This document shows positions 33,428 to 44,711 of a DNA stretch of 64,000 nt, in pieces. The notes under the pieces are model-generated. The model saw nothing but the letters and a program-made list of their open reading frames with translations, ran no database searches and was not told the origin of the DNA. This stretch comes from Eopsaltria australis (lineage: Eukaryota; Chordata; Aves; Passeriformes; Petroicidae). Where the stretch lies: contig JAVTVJ010000822.1 of NCBI GenBank assembly GCA_034509425.1, forward strand, positions 620,001 to 684,000, read 5' to 3'. A program made the translations under genes and the position numbers. Numbering within the stretch: position 1 is the stretch's first letter; every line of letters begins with the position of its first letter.

Positions 33428-34205
33428 TAACAAATAATTAGAATAACAGATTCCAGCCCTGCTCCCAACTCCTGCAAGTGCCCTTGTTCAACCTTTGCAA
33501 GTTGCAATTTCCACAGAATTCCCTGAGATTTTTGAGGAATGGGATTTTTTTCCTGGAGCTGAAATGATTCTTGAGGAATGTTTTGGGTTAGCAGAGTTAA
33601 TAATTACAATTACACATTCCAGCCATGCACCCAATGCCTGCAACTGCCCTTGTTTAACCTTTGCAAGTTGCAATTTCCAGGGCATTCCCACAGAAATGAG
33701 ATTTTTTGAGGAATGGGATTTTTTTCCTGGAGCTCAAACAGTTCTTGAAGAACATTTTGGGTTTGCAGAGGATCAGCAAAGCTTGTTCCAAAAAGCTTGG
33801 CTTTGTCATGGGTGAGGAGTTGGGTGTGGGTTCACCTGTTCTGGACCACACCAGGGCTGTCCTGCAAGTTGTAATTTCCACAGCATTCCCTGAGATTTTT
33901 GAGGAATGTGATTTTTTTTTTCCTGGAGCTGAAACAATTCTTGAAGAACATTTTGGGTTTGCAGAGTAAATAATTAGAATAATATATTCCAGCCATGCTC
34001 CCAACTCCTGCAGCTGCCCTTGTTTAGCTTTTGCAAGTTGCAATTTCCAAAGAAATCCCAGAGATTTTTGGGGGATGTGATTTTTTTTTCCTGGAGCTGA
34101 AACAGTTCTTGAAGAACATTTTGGGTTTGCAGAGGGTCAGCAAATCTTGTTTCAAAAATCTTGATGGGTGTGGGTTCACCTGTCCTGGACCACACCAGGA
34201 GTGCC
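33428..34205. repeat. Tandem repeat with ~170-bp unit in a dimeric higher-order pattern
   Basis: The marker GCAAGTTGCAATTTCCA (or GTAATTTCC) occurs at about 33498, 33663, 33863 and 34033. Each is followed by GAGATTTTTGAGGAATG-like and TTTTTTCCTGGAGCTG blocks. Only the second and fourth units carry an extra ~80-bp block with GTGTGGGTTCACCTGT and CTGGACCACACCAGG. The array is therefore two copies of a two-unit block. It begins about 320 bp after the CNTN4 donor. Confidence 0.92.
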
Positions 34206-36408
34206 CAAGTCTCTCCTGAGCCTTTCTCTCTTTGCCATTCCTTGATTAATTCCTCCTCAAACTGCTGTTATTATTCTCTCACGTGTGTTTTGTTCTGAGG
34301 GAGGGTGTCAGGCTTTAATTAATGTTTATGTCACCCTGGTGTTAATCTGGATTGTTTTAATTTGCCTGCTGCTCGCTCAGACTCTTTTACTGCTTTATTT
34401 ATGAGTTTTGGTTTCTCCCCTTTTCTTTGTGCTCCCTGTCAGGTTCCTCTCCCAGCATTTTAGATAATAACAAACTACTTAGAGCAATATTTGCTTTTAT
34501 CTGCTTAGCTCCACTGAACATAAAGCGACTTTTATTCCGGTACTTAGGGGTACCTATTTTTGAAATTTGGTTCCAAGGTTTTCTAAATGTGCTCTGACAG
34601 TTTCTGAGCTGGCAGAAAATTGGATGCAGAGAGGTTCTGCAATGCAGAGCCCCCATGTGTGTCAGGAATTGCAACCCCAGGGAAGTTGGGCTCTGGGAAT
34701 TCAGCGAGGACGAGCCTTTATTTCAAGCAAATCAACAAAAGAGCAGGGAAAACAAAAGCATGGAGAATATTTTTACTGTAATTTATCTGCTTGAAATACC
34801 AACTGCAAACTGCTTAAGGTCAGCAAAACAAAGTTTCAGGAGGATGTGTTTGGGGGGGTTTCCCTTATGAAAAGATCTGTGTTGAATGAAAATTCATCTC
34901 TCCAGCACTGGCTTCCCCCACATTATTCTGCATTTTTCCTCCTCTTTTCAGTGCACTGAATTTGCTCAGATCTCAGATTCTCTGTCTTGCTGAGGAGATT
35001 TAACAGATGTGTGGGGAGAGGAGTGGCAGGAGTTTAGTGTGAGTTTTAGAGCAGGTGCTCAGTGAGGGAATGGTTTCTTTTTGCTCTGGGCCGACTTCTT
35101 TGGGCAAGTTTTAAATCTGAAATTTTCTGTGCCTACCTGCACCCTGGAGTTATGAACACATGCACAGGTGGCTGTTAAATATTCTGGAGTTAAGGGGGAA
35201 AGTTGTTTTCGTGTTGATCAAACCATTCTCCACCCCTGTGAAAAAATATTAATAACTGAAATATAAAAAAGTCAAAAAAAATAAAAATAGTATGTAGAAA
35301 ATTGTCTACCAACCCTACACTGTGCCTTGTGGACCCTTAAATGACTGGGAAAGTTGAGCTCAATTCTTAAACCTGAAAATGGAGTACTTAGGCTTAGTTC
35401 TAATCAGTCAGGCACAGCCCAGGTGCCATCCTGGTCTTTGGTCTGTGCTGCAGAAGCAGCAGGGCTGGTGAAAGATGAGGTTTTGGGGTGTTCCCCCAAC
35501 AAACCCCATGGAGTTGAGTAGTCCCACCATCCCCAAGCCTCTTTGGGGCTCCAGGCACTGCCACCAGCTCCTTGGGCCTTTTTTTGGTGTGTGTGTGTGT
35601 GATTCCTAAATTCACATCAGCTCCCTGGAATTTTCATTGGAACTTCCCAGCTCATCTCACCTGAGCCATGGAACAGCTGCCAGCACTGCACGACCCCAAA
35701 GTGTCCCTAAGGTGCCACTTCCCCAGCCCTGCCAGAGCTGCTCAGAGCCTCAGGGACCCTGCTGGTGATTCTGTGCTGATATCCCAGCTCTTCTCAGAGC
35801 TGCTCAAACACTCACACACAAACCCCCATCAATCCTGGGATGTTTTTAGAGCAGCTGCTTGGAGGTGCAGCCCTGCTCGGGATTTTAGGAGCTCTCCCAT
35901 CTCCCTGGAAAGGTTTCAGAGCCACCACCCCCTTCCAAGCCACCACCCAGCCTGGGACTGTGATTTCAGACTGGTTATCACTGGTTGTTTTGAGGTTGCA
36001 CTGCTGAAAACCCACTGATGCTTCTTGGACTCAATATTTGGTGTGTGTCAGCTCAGGGTTTCTGGTATTTCAGGAGAGTTTCAGAATGTTTTCAGCAGTC
36101 TTCAGGTGTCAGAAGCTGCAAATGAATTCTGTGGTGCCAAACCTGGTTTGTTAAACTCTCAGACTCCTTGAGCAGCAGCTGTGGTGCTGATAATTTTGGA
36201 GTGGGATGAGAAGTGGAATAAGCTGTGAAAAGCAGCACAAAGCTCTCCAAGTCGTGACCTTGTTTGCAAAGGCTCTCCCTTGGGCAGCCCCACAGATCCC
36301 AAAAAATCGTTTGCGTCCAGCCAGGTGATGCCTGAAGGATTTTTCTGCTTTTTCTCCTGAATATTTCTTACACTGTTCCCTATATTCACAAGTATCACCA
36401 TGCACACT
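34206..36408. other. Downstream intron, unique sequence
   Basis: A GT run of about seven units lies at 35587-35601. No exon or element recognised. Confidence 0.4.
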
Positions 36409-36784
36409 TGTGATGCTTTAGGTGATAGCTCAGCCCGGATTCATGGTGTTTATAGGGCCGGTAGATCAAACACCCCTGAAACCACGGAGAGTTAGAGACC
36501 AAACACTCTGTTTTCATGGGCCCTCAAGGTCTCCTAGTAGGACAGATTTTGTAAACTAGAAGTGAGCCCACCCAGGCCCCTTATTGGGCCCTCTGGTTAG
36601 ATATGCTAATGTGTAGAGTCTTTAATTATATACTCTATTGGGGGGACGGGGCTTTTGCGGTGTGTTCTACCTGGACGGCAGAAGCCATCGAACGGGATCC
36701 TATTAAAATACCGAGGGAAACAACCCCCAACCCTTTCACTGTGTCTGAGCCTTTATTTCCTAAGACCAGAAAAAAGGCATCACA
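36409..36784 (+). mobile_element. Candidate solo LTR, 376 bp
   Basis: Perfect 7-bp terminal inverted repeats TGTGATG...CATCACA, starting TG and ending CA. It has a TATATA box at 36627-36632 and an ATTAAA signal at 36702-36707, 70 bp further on, which fits a U3-R layout on the + strand. Composition and motifs (GTAGATCAAACACCCCTGAAA, GGACGGGGCTTTTGCGG) differ from the surrounding intron. No clean target-site duplication is visible (GCACACT against GGACACA, imperfect). No coding region adjoins it. The family is not assigned. Confidence 0.75.
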
Positions 36785-37185
36785 GGACACAGAGATGGAA
36801 ACAAAAGGCACCACACGGGGTGAGCCCAAGCTCTGAGGGAGCTGTGACACTCTGAGCCTGCAATGCTGGACCAGCCTGAAAGGAAATATTCCGTATTTCG
36901 TGACTTCTGCGCCATCCTTTGCCTCATTAACCTCCTGGAGCAGAGAGTTGCTCATATTTGCATGTTAATGAGCTGCAGAGGCACAGCCACATTAATGTCT
37001 GAGTGTGCATATGCATATTTTAGACTGGGGTTTATACTGGGGTTTAACCATTCACCTTCTGACACTGCTGTGGGTTAAGCCCAGCTTAGCCCCACCCAGG
37101 CTCCCACTGACCTCCCCCCACCCCAGTGCTGGAGGAGGAGAATCAAAATTAGTAGGTTGAGATAAGAACAATTCAATAATTGAAA
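36785..37185. other. Downstream intron with octamer-like motifs
   Basis: Contains ATTTGCAT at 36956-36963 followed by GTTAATGAG, and TGCATATGCATATTT near 37006-37020. ATTTGCAT is the consensus POU/Oct site, but such 8-mers are frequent by chance. The part at 36785-36850 carries a short open frame with no known domain. Confidence 0.45.
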
Positions 37186-37267
37186 TAGTAAAAAAAAAGT
37201 ATTATTTACTACTAATAATATATTTTATAATATAATATTCAATAATATAAAGTTAATAATAATATGA

Positions 37268-37298
<31 letters not shown>

Positions 37299-37345
37299 GA
37301 TAATATAAAAAAGTAAATAATAATATAAGGTAAAACTGATGCACA
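37186..37345. repeat. AT-rich simple repeat with AAT tract
   Basis: AATAATAT and TTAATAATAATATGAAG segments and a run of about eleven AAT units around 37270-37300. Confidence 0.93.
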
Positions 37346-37475
37346 ATAAAATTGCTCATCACCCACTGACCCCATGGCAGATCCCATCCCTAAAGCCTGA
37401 CCAGCCCCTTCCAGCTGCAAGCACCACATAAATACAGGAGCTTTAAGAAATTAATTTGTCCTGGAGCTCTTGGTT

Positions 37476-37655
37476 TGGGGTTTTTTTTTTCTGTTTTGTT
37501 TTGTTTTGTTTTGGGGTTTTTTTTTTGTTTTGTCTTGGTTTTTTAGTTTGGTTGGTTCGGGGGTTTTTTGGGGTTGTTTGGTTTGTTGTTGTAGTTGTTG
37601 TTTTTTGGGGGTTTTTTGGTGGTGGTTTGGGGTTCTTTCCCCAAAAGTTTTTTTT
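37476..37655 (+). repeat. T/G-only low-complexity tract
   Basis: Runs of T interspersed with GTTTTG, GGGG and GTTG blocks; nearly no A or C on the + strand. The open frames over it are compositional. Confidence 0.92.
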
Positions 37656-38664
37656 TTAACAGGAAAATATTCTTAGCAATGCCTGTCCAGATATTCTTTC
37701 TCCTTTTATCTCATGCTGATCCAGCACAGCAGCACCCCAGCAGTGCTTCAGATCAGAATGTTGAGAGCACGGCTGTGCAACACATGAGAGGGAAAAAATA
37801 CCTTAAACTGCATTATGGAGTCAAATATTTTCCATTGTGAGGCAAAACCCCCGTAATTTATATCAATACAAATGAAATCGGGCACCCAGCTCTGTGAAAA
37901 ATCAAACCCCAAAACTCACAGAGAGAGGAGAATTTGAATTCATGCTGCTCTCCAAGCAGCTGCAGGTTTGGTACCAGAGAAATTCAGCTAATTTCATGTC
38001 TGGATATAAATAATTAAAGCTGGGAGCCCTGTTGTACATATTAAATGATGGTCTCCTCTAAACGAGGCCTCAGTTCAATTTGTTCAGTGAGGTTTTTTCT
38101 TTTTTCTGGTGCTGTGTAGCTCCCTCTGCTCTTTGATGTGAGCTGGGAGCTGGGAAATGATTAATCTGCTGCGGCCCCATAATTAATTAATTTATATTTT
38201 GGTCAGTTCTGCAGCACTTTGCATTTCTGGAGCCGGCTGCCTAATTAATGTTTGCAGAGCAGAGGAGGCAGGGAGTGACTCCTGGTGCTCCTCAAACACC
38301 ACCCAGCCCTGGGCACCACTGGAGAAGGGTCTTTTCTGATTATTTAGGGGTTTTTGATGTTCATTTTCGATTTGGAAATCCCTCAGGAAGAGCAGTGGCC
38401 CCCCAGCAGCATCACCTTGTAGATATTGGGTGAGCAGGTGCTGGATCCATCACTCCTCACTGGGATAAGAATGATTAAACCTGGACAAAAATTCCTTTTG
38501 AAGAATTTTTAGCTGCCCAAGTGGGGTTTACAGCATCACACAAGTGCAAAGGAGAGCTAAGAAAATGCAATTTATCCTTATTTACGGGTTTTGTGGCAAG
38601 TTTTTCTGTGATTGCAGAGGATTTGAGCCTCACCTGAAGTCTGCACCCATTTCCATCCCTGATC
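37656..38664. other. Downstream intron, unique sequence
   Basis: AATTAATTAATTTATA at 38182-38197 is AT-rich. Nothing else recognised. Confidence 0.4.
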
Positions 38665-39041
38665 TGTTGATGCCATTTGGTTTCTGCCTTTTTTCCTTTT
38701 CTATGTTCCCTGTACTCTTTGCACACACATTTGTAGCTCTGTTCCTATTGTATTCTGGTTTTCCCAGTACTTTTCCATGGCCTTTCCCTAAGCACAAAGA
38801 CAAAACAAATCCCAGAGCTCCAAGCCCTGGGGTTGCAAGGCCCTGTCCTATCTCGGTTCTTCCTGGGAACCAAGGCCCAGAACAACTCTGAGGTTCATTT
38901 TCATCAACAAAGCCCAGCCAGTGCTGAGAGGGGCTCCAGAGAAGGGGCTGCACCTGGGGGGGAATGGAATCACCACTTGTCCTCCTAATTGGTGCTTTTA
39001 ATCAATTCTGCTGATTTCCTAAAAGCTATAAATATGTCCTC

Positions 39042-39093
39042 ACCCCTGGAGGGGTTGGGCTTTTATGGACACCTTTCCATAACTGCTCCTGAA
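39042..39093. repeat. Source copy of a ~53-bp internal duplication
   Basis: The block from CACCCCTGGAGGGGTTGGGC to CATAACTGCTCCTGAAG occurs here and again, identically by eye, at 39476-39528. Confidence 0.93.
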
Positions 39094-39475
39094 GTGCCAG
39101 TGCCAGTTCAGCCCCACATTCCACCAGCCCAGAGCTCTCTGGTGCATCTGATCCACATCACGTTCCAGTGATTCCTGTGTGAGCACTGGGAGCACACCGG
39201 GGCTGCCTCTGCTGCCAGGGGATTTCTGAGAGTCACAAACCATCCTGGGGAGCTCTGAGTGCTGAGTGACCAATGAGCCCTGACCAAGGTTGGGTGTGAG
39301 GTGGCAGAAAGCATTCCCTGCTCCAGGAAAAGCCCAGACCGCACCGGCTCCCTCACAGCCACTCCTCCCACCCTCTTTACAACCTTAAATCCCTTTTATT
39401 TTGTGTGTTTGAAGGTCCTTTCCTGCTGCTCCCAGCAGTTCTCCTGCCCACAGCCTGCTCCTGGTGCCCATCTCT

Positions 39476-39528
39476 CACCCCTGGAGGGGTTGGGCTTTTA
39501 TGGACACCTTTCCATAACTGCTCCTGAA
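39476..39528. repeat. Second copy of the ~53-bp internal duplication
   Basis: Joined to the preceding sequence at a shared CTCACC. See the template-switch finding. Confidence 0.93.
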
Positions 39529-39608
39529 GAGCTTCCAAATAAAGATCCCCTTTTATATCCCCTCCTTGCTAAAATGATCTCGAGTTTCTTTTCCAAGCTG
39601 GGGGAACA

Positions 39609-41075
39609 GACAGCACTGTCAGCAGCAAAGCCCTTGCTGGCTGTGACCTGATTGACCTGGGCCATCATTCCCCAGATTATGAAATCAGAGCCCACATCAA
39701 TGCATTTTCTCATTTTCATACACACATGATTAGGTAGATGATGTTTTTCTCTGTTCAGCGCTCAAGTCCATCTGGGCAAAGTTTAATTGCCTCTTTCTAA
39801 AAAGTGAAGAAGGTGAGATGGTGCACTTTAAATAAACCAGGGACTAGACAGACATTTTTCCAAGCAGATGTTCCAACTTTCTGGCTGCCTATTGATCCCC
39901 TGTGTGTTTTAGATGATGCCTCTTTTCAATTGAGCTCCTTTGCATTTGAATGAGTGAGTAGGTATTGAAATTAAATCTCATTTAGGGACTTACAGAAATA
40001 CCTACTTTTCCACGCATCCATCAAATTAGGGAGGATATGGACCCAAACTGCTTATTTATTGCCAGTAAAAATGGGTTTTATGGCAGAATTTGAGGTGATT
40101 AGTCGGGTGTTTTATAGGTAAAATACTGTGTGGTTCTTAGAAAAGCTAAATATTATTGGAAAGGGGCTTAATTTTGTAATTCTGATGTGGTCATGGAGGA
40201 GAACAAGAGGTGAGGTGCAGTGGGAAACCTGCTGGGTTGGGTTTGGAGCTTATTTTTGGCGCTTAAAACCAGCCCAAAACCTGTCTTTGTGGGGATTTCC
40301 TCCCTGCCTGGGTACAAAATCTCTGCTCCTTTTCTCCACTCTTTGGTGGGGATTTGCATCATTTAGAACACAGGGGGAACCATCACTTTTGGGGTTAAAT
40401 CCCTGGGTTTTGGGGCAGCCCTGGGAGCGCAAAGTGGCTGGAAATTTTCATTTTCACGTGGTAAAGGTCCCTCAGTGAAGGGAGAGCATCCAAAGGGAAT
40501 AAAATAATGAAGTGCCATAAATGTGGGCAGACACAGAATTACTGACAGCTCCACAGGACATGGGCTGGCCATACAGAAAGTGATGCTTCTCACCCTCCCT
40601 GCATGTTTTTATAGGGTTTCTCCCAAAAATTCCTGTCCCCTCCTTCATCCAGGCCCTGGTTGTCACAAGAACTCCCAATTTTTACAGGATTGGGGCCGTT
40701 TAATTGAACAGATGTTGATGTATTTTGGCAATTCCTACTCAAATCAGTGGCTGCTCCCACTAAGTTTTGCTTTTAATGAATAGAGCCCAGAGTGCTGCAG
40801 CTCAGCTGGGCATTGTTTGATGCTGCTTTATTGAGGCATTTGTCAAGTGCTGTGACAGGCTGTGCTCTGAAATTAAGAATATGCTGCTGACAGGCTGCAC
40901 TGACTCATTATTGCAAGTTTTAGGAGAGATTTCCTGTGTATTACAAGGAAAAAACAAAACTTTCTCGTTATCCCATCAGTGCTTCAGTCTGGTTTTCCTG
41001 GCGTGTTTGGGTTTTTTATTTTGCAGTAAAATACACAAATTCAGCTCCATAAATCAGGCTAAGACACAACTGTTA
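39609..41075. other. Downstream intron, unique sequence
   Basis: No feature recognised. Short open frames have no domains. Confidence 0.4.
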
Positions 41076-41176
41076 AATAGTCTATATCATATTAAAATAG
41101 TCTGTAACATATTAAAATAGTCTATAACATATTAAAATAGTCTATATCATATTAAAATAGTCTATATCATATTAAT
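41076..41176. repeat. 20-bp AT-rich tandem repeat, 5 copies
   Basis: TCTATATCATATTAAAATAG begins at 41081 and recurs every 20 bp, with CTGTAAC and CTATAAC variants. The last copy is partly diverged. Confidence 0.95.
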
Positions 41177-41894
41177 TATTCTGAGAAGCAAGGCGAGCAT
41201 TACAACCATTTATTAATGACTACTGAAGAAGTTGCTAATCAATGAGACAGGCAACTAATTAGGCAGCCAGCAGTCAGCATCTCCAGCTGAAGCTGGTGAC
41301 TTTAAACTTCATTAAACTTCCCAGGTGTCAGGGAAAGTATGAAAAATACAGCTATCTTAATAGGTTGATGTGCCTTAATTCCAATCTTCTGAGTTTAAAT
41401 GCCTGAAGATTGCATCTGTTTCAAGGGATATTGTCATTTATAAAGGTTCCTGTGGCTGCCTTGCAGAGCTGAAAGGAAAATAAGGAGTTTGGGTGTGAAA
41501 GCTTTGAGTTTGTCCAGTGAGTGTTGGGAACAGCATGAGCTCAGATTTGTCTGAAATTCCTCTTATCCCAAATTTAATTTGTACTTTCTGCCTTGCCTTT
41601 AATACTTTGGGTGGGTTTTTTTCTGATTATTTGGGGTTTTTTAATATTCATTTCCCCTTCCTGTATTTGGAATCTGTGTGTGACAAAAATCCCTGCCTTG
41701 GGGTATTTTTGAGCTTTACAGCTGAAGTTCAGGTTGTGGTGATTTGGAAATAACTGGAAAGTTGTTTTCTTTTCTCTCTGTCTGGATTTTGAGATCCCTT
41801 TGAATGCCTGACACAGATCTGATATTGTGCATCCTGGTCTCCAAGCTGCTTTTTGGGTTGGTTTGTGACCAAACTCAGAAAAAGGCAGTGCAGG
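41177..41894. other. Downstream intron, unique sequence
   Basis: No feature recognised. Confidence 0.4.
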
Positions 41895-42546
41895 CAACTC
41901 TGAAACTGTAAATATTATGGAAAGGAATGATGGTTACTGCCAGTTCAAGTTAAAAAAGCTTAGAGAGACAACTTTGGGCTCGTGCTTTTCCTCCTGAGGG
42001 AATGAGCATTTTTGGGAAGAGGCAGAGATGTGGGAGCAGAGCTCAGGCAGAGGAGAGTTTCATCTGCCAGCAGGGAAACGCTGACTAACATCACAGGGCT
42101 GAGAGAAAAATGTAAAGAGACTCCCAAAAAATCTGCTATGGATCTCAAAATGGGGAGAGCTGGAGTGGGCAGGGTCTGAGGGGCTGTGAAGGACAACAGG
42201 AGGGGTCACCAGCAACTCTGAAACTGCAAATATTATGGAAAGGAATGATGGTTACTGCCAGCTCAAGTTAAAAAAGCAGGAAAAAAAAAAAGCTTAAAGA
42301 GAGACAAACTTTGGGCTCGTGCTTCTCCTGAGGGAAGGAGCATTTTTGGGAAGAGGCAGAGATGTGGGAGCAGAGCTCAGGCAGAGGAGAGTTACATCTG
42401 CCAGCAGGGAAACGCTGACTAAAATCACAGGGCTGAGAGAAAAATGGAAAGAGACTCCCAAAAAATCTCCTGTGGACCTCAAAATGGGGAGAGCTGGAGT
42501 GGGGAGGGTCTGAGGGGATGTGAAGGACAACAGGAGGGGTCACCAG
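41895..42546. repeat. Two-copy ~320-bp tandem duplication
   Basis: Copy 1 is 41895-42212 and copy 2 is 42213-42546, both starting CAACTCTGAAACTG and ending GGAGGGGTCACCAG. About 95% identical. Copy 2 has gained an A-rich run at about 42279-42290. Similar antisense open frames in both copies follow from the duplication. Confidence 0.95.
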
Positions 42547-43658
42547 CTGGGTGAGAGTGATCTGGAGATGCTTTTTGGGGGTGTTTGCCTGTGTTTGGTT
42601 TCTTCAGCCCCTGTGGGTTGGGAACGTCAAAACACTTGAGAGAAAACAAATCTGAAAAGCAGAGCAGCTCCTCGTCAGACTGTTGGTGAAATCCAGGTTC
42701 CTCAGCTGGGATAAAAACCCTCTCCATGGCAATCTGTGGTGCCTGCTCTGAGCTGGGAAGCCCAGCTGGGATTCTCAAATCGAGTGGCCAAGAGCTGCTG
42801 GCAGGAATGGCTGCAGCTCCTTTTGGAAACTGGGAGAACTCTGCTGACTCTCAGTTTTTTCATGCATTGGGTGGAGTGGGCTCCTCAGGATGTGCTGGAC
42901 TCCCCACTCTGCTCCCAGAGAGGCAGGAGAGGCTCTGGGTCCTCATTAACCTCACAAAAGTGAGATTCTCATTTCAAAATACAGTCATGAATTCCCAGCA
43001 TATGCAATGAACATCTGCCAGGCTTTTCCTTTTCTTCCTTGCAGTATTTAAATAACGTGGTGTGCACTCTAAAGCCCCTGTCCTCTTTTTCCTCAGTGAA
43101 AAGCAGAGCTTCCCTGAGTGATTTCCCATTTTTTTATAAAATCACACTCTACAAACAACTCCCTGCTAAATAATCTGCATAGAATTTCCCAATATTTATT
43201 CATACTGGCTTTGCTTTATTAAGTTTAACAGTCACATTTATTGACCTCTGCTGCATTCCTGAGCAAACCTGAATGTTCTCTTTTCTTTCCTTGGAATTTG
43301 TTGGTGTATCGGGGTGGAATATGGAATTTATCCCCTGATGGAAGGCGAGGGGGAGATGCCATCAGTCAGTGGGAGGAGAGAGAACCCAGTGCCTTCCCAT
43401 GTAAATGATGTGAGCTCTGGAAGGGAGCCAGGCATTCATTTTGTTCAAATGGGGTTTGATAATTGAAACTAATTTAACATCGACCCCATTAAGTTGCATT
43501 TTATTGCTCATTTAATGCGCCCGTCTCACGAGCTCCCAGCACTGGGAACAGCTCTGGGATGGGAGCTTTTAACTGATCAAAGCTGCAGCCACTCCTGCAG
43601 GTGAGGGCTGGGGGACCAGCAGCAGGATGGGGACAGAGGTGTCCTGAGGAACAGCTGG
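42547..43658. other. Downstream intron, unique sequence
   Basis: No feature recognised. Confidence 0.4.
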
Positions 43659-43780
43659 GTGTGGGGTCAGCAGTGGTGTGGGGTCAGCACTGGTGTGAGG
43701 GGTCAGTACTGGTGTTGGGTCAGCACTGGTGTGAGGGGTCAGCAATGGTGTGGGGTCAGTATTGGTGTGAGGGGCTGAGC
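43659..43780. repeat. 17-19 bp minisatellite, ~7 copies
   Basis: GTGTGGGGTCAGCACTG units alternate with GTGTGAGGGGTCAGTACTG units. The minus-strand Pro/Thr-rich open frame is a by-product. Confidence 0.93.
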
Positions 43781-43841
43781 TGGACACTTGGGCAGGTTTG
43801 CTGTGGGAAGTTGCCCTGTCAGGGTGGTCCCACAGTTCACG

Positions 43842-43932
43842 GATGTCCCCTCAGTCCATGGATGTTCCCTCAGTCCATGGATGATCCCTCAGTTCCTGGA
43901 TGTTCCCTCAGCTCTTGGATGTTCCCTCATCA
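43842..43932. repeat. 19-bp minisatellite, 5 copies
   Basis: GATGTTCCCTCAGTCCATG and variants start at 43842, 43861, 43880, 43899 and 43918, exactly 19 bp apart. Confidence 0.95.
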
Positions 43933-44041
43933 CGCCTGGGGCTGTCAGAGCCTTTCCCTGCAGGGTCCTGCATCCCCTGGGCTGTTTGGGACAGCTTTGT
44001 CACACCTGATAAATCACCCCAGGCCTCCAGCAGTGCAGCTC

Positions 44042-44203
44042 AAAATCCCAGAATGGTTTGGGTTGGGAGGGACCTTAAAAATCATCCGGTGCCACCCCTG
44101 CCATGGCAGGGACACCTCCCACTGTCCCAGGCTGCTCCAGCCTGGCCTTGGACACCTCCAGGGATCCAGGGGCAGCCCCAGCTTCTCTGGGCACATTTTA
44201 GAG
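44042..44203 (-). mobile_element. CR1 LINE 3' end, antisense
   Basis: CCCAGAATGGTTTGGGTTGG, GAGGGACCTTAAAAATCATC, then GCCATGGCAGGGACACCTCC, TCCAGCCTGGCCTTGGACAC and CTTCTCTGGGCA. About 160 bp. Confidence 0.93.
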
Positions 44204-44711
44204 CACATTTATTGACTTCTGTCAAAAATCCCCCTTCAAAGCAGCCCAGGAGCTGCATCCATGAGTTTTTAATTACGTTCCCATTTCTCCTGTCCTGCTC
44301 CTGCTCTCCTCTGTCTCACCACTGTCCCACACCATCTCCCCATTTCCCCTCTGCTGCTGCTGACTCATTAAATAATCTCCTAATTGGTTCTGAGCCTCTG
44401 GGTGCTGATTGCAGCCAGGCTCTGGCTGATGGTTGCACACACACGGAGCTGGATTTATCCAAAACCACGGAGCAGGAGAAGGTGCAGGGACAGGGAGGTG
44501 CAGCTGTGATGGATGTTTGTTTACAAAGCCCTTCTCCTGCTGCTCAGGGAGTGATGGATTGCTGGAGCTTTTCCCCTTGGGGAGAGGCAGCAGGAGAGGA
44601 GCTGTAAGAGCGTGCCTGCCTTGCATCACTGGGGCCAGGGAGCTGCAGCTGCTCCTGGGAACCTGCAACCCTCACCAGAGGTGCTGGGAAGGGCAGGGCA
44701 CTTAAAATGTG
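44204..44711. other. Downstream intron, unique sequence
   Basis: Short CTG run near 44351-44361. No exon recognised. Confidence 0.4.

Larger units (their letters stand above)
38665..39608 (+). mobile_element. LTR-like element containing inverted-repeat arm B
   Basis: Begins TGTTGATG and, on one reading, ends GGGGGAACA at 39608 (TGTT...AACA ends). TATAAATA lies at 39027-39034 and AATAAA at 39538-39543. The stretch 38665-39479 is the inverted partner of 22083-22896. From 39474 a 53-bp internal segment is re-used, then new sequence follows to 39608. No target-site duplication fits these ends (GATC before, GACA after), so the right end is uncertain. No retroviral protein is visible. Confidence 0.65.

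Noticed and set aside
43569..43787. Pro/Thr-rich mucin-like protein on the minus strand
   Set aside because: It is the translation of a 17-19 bp minisatellite.
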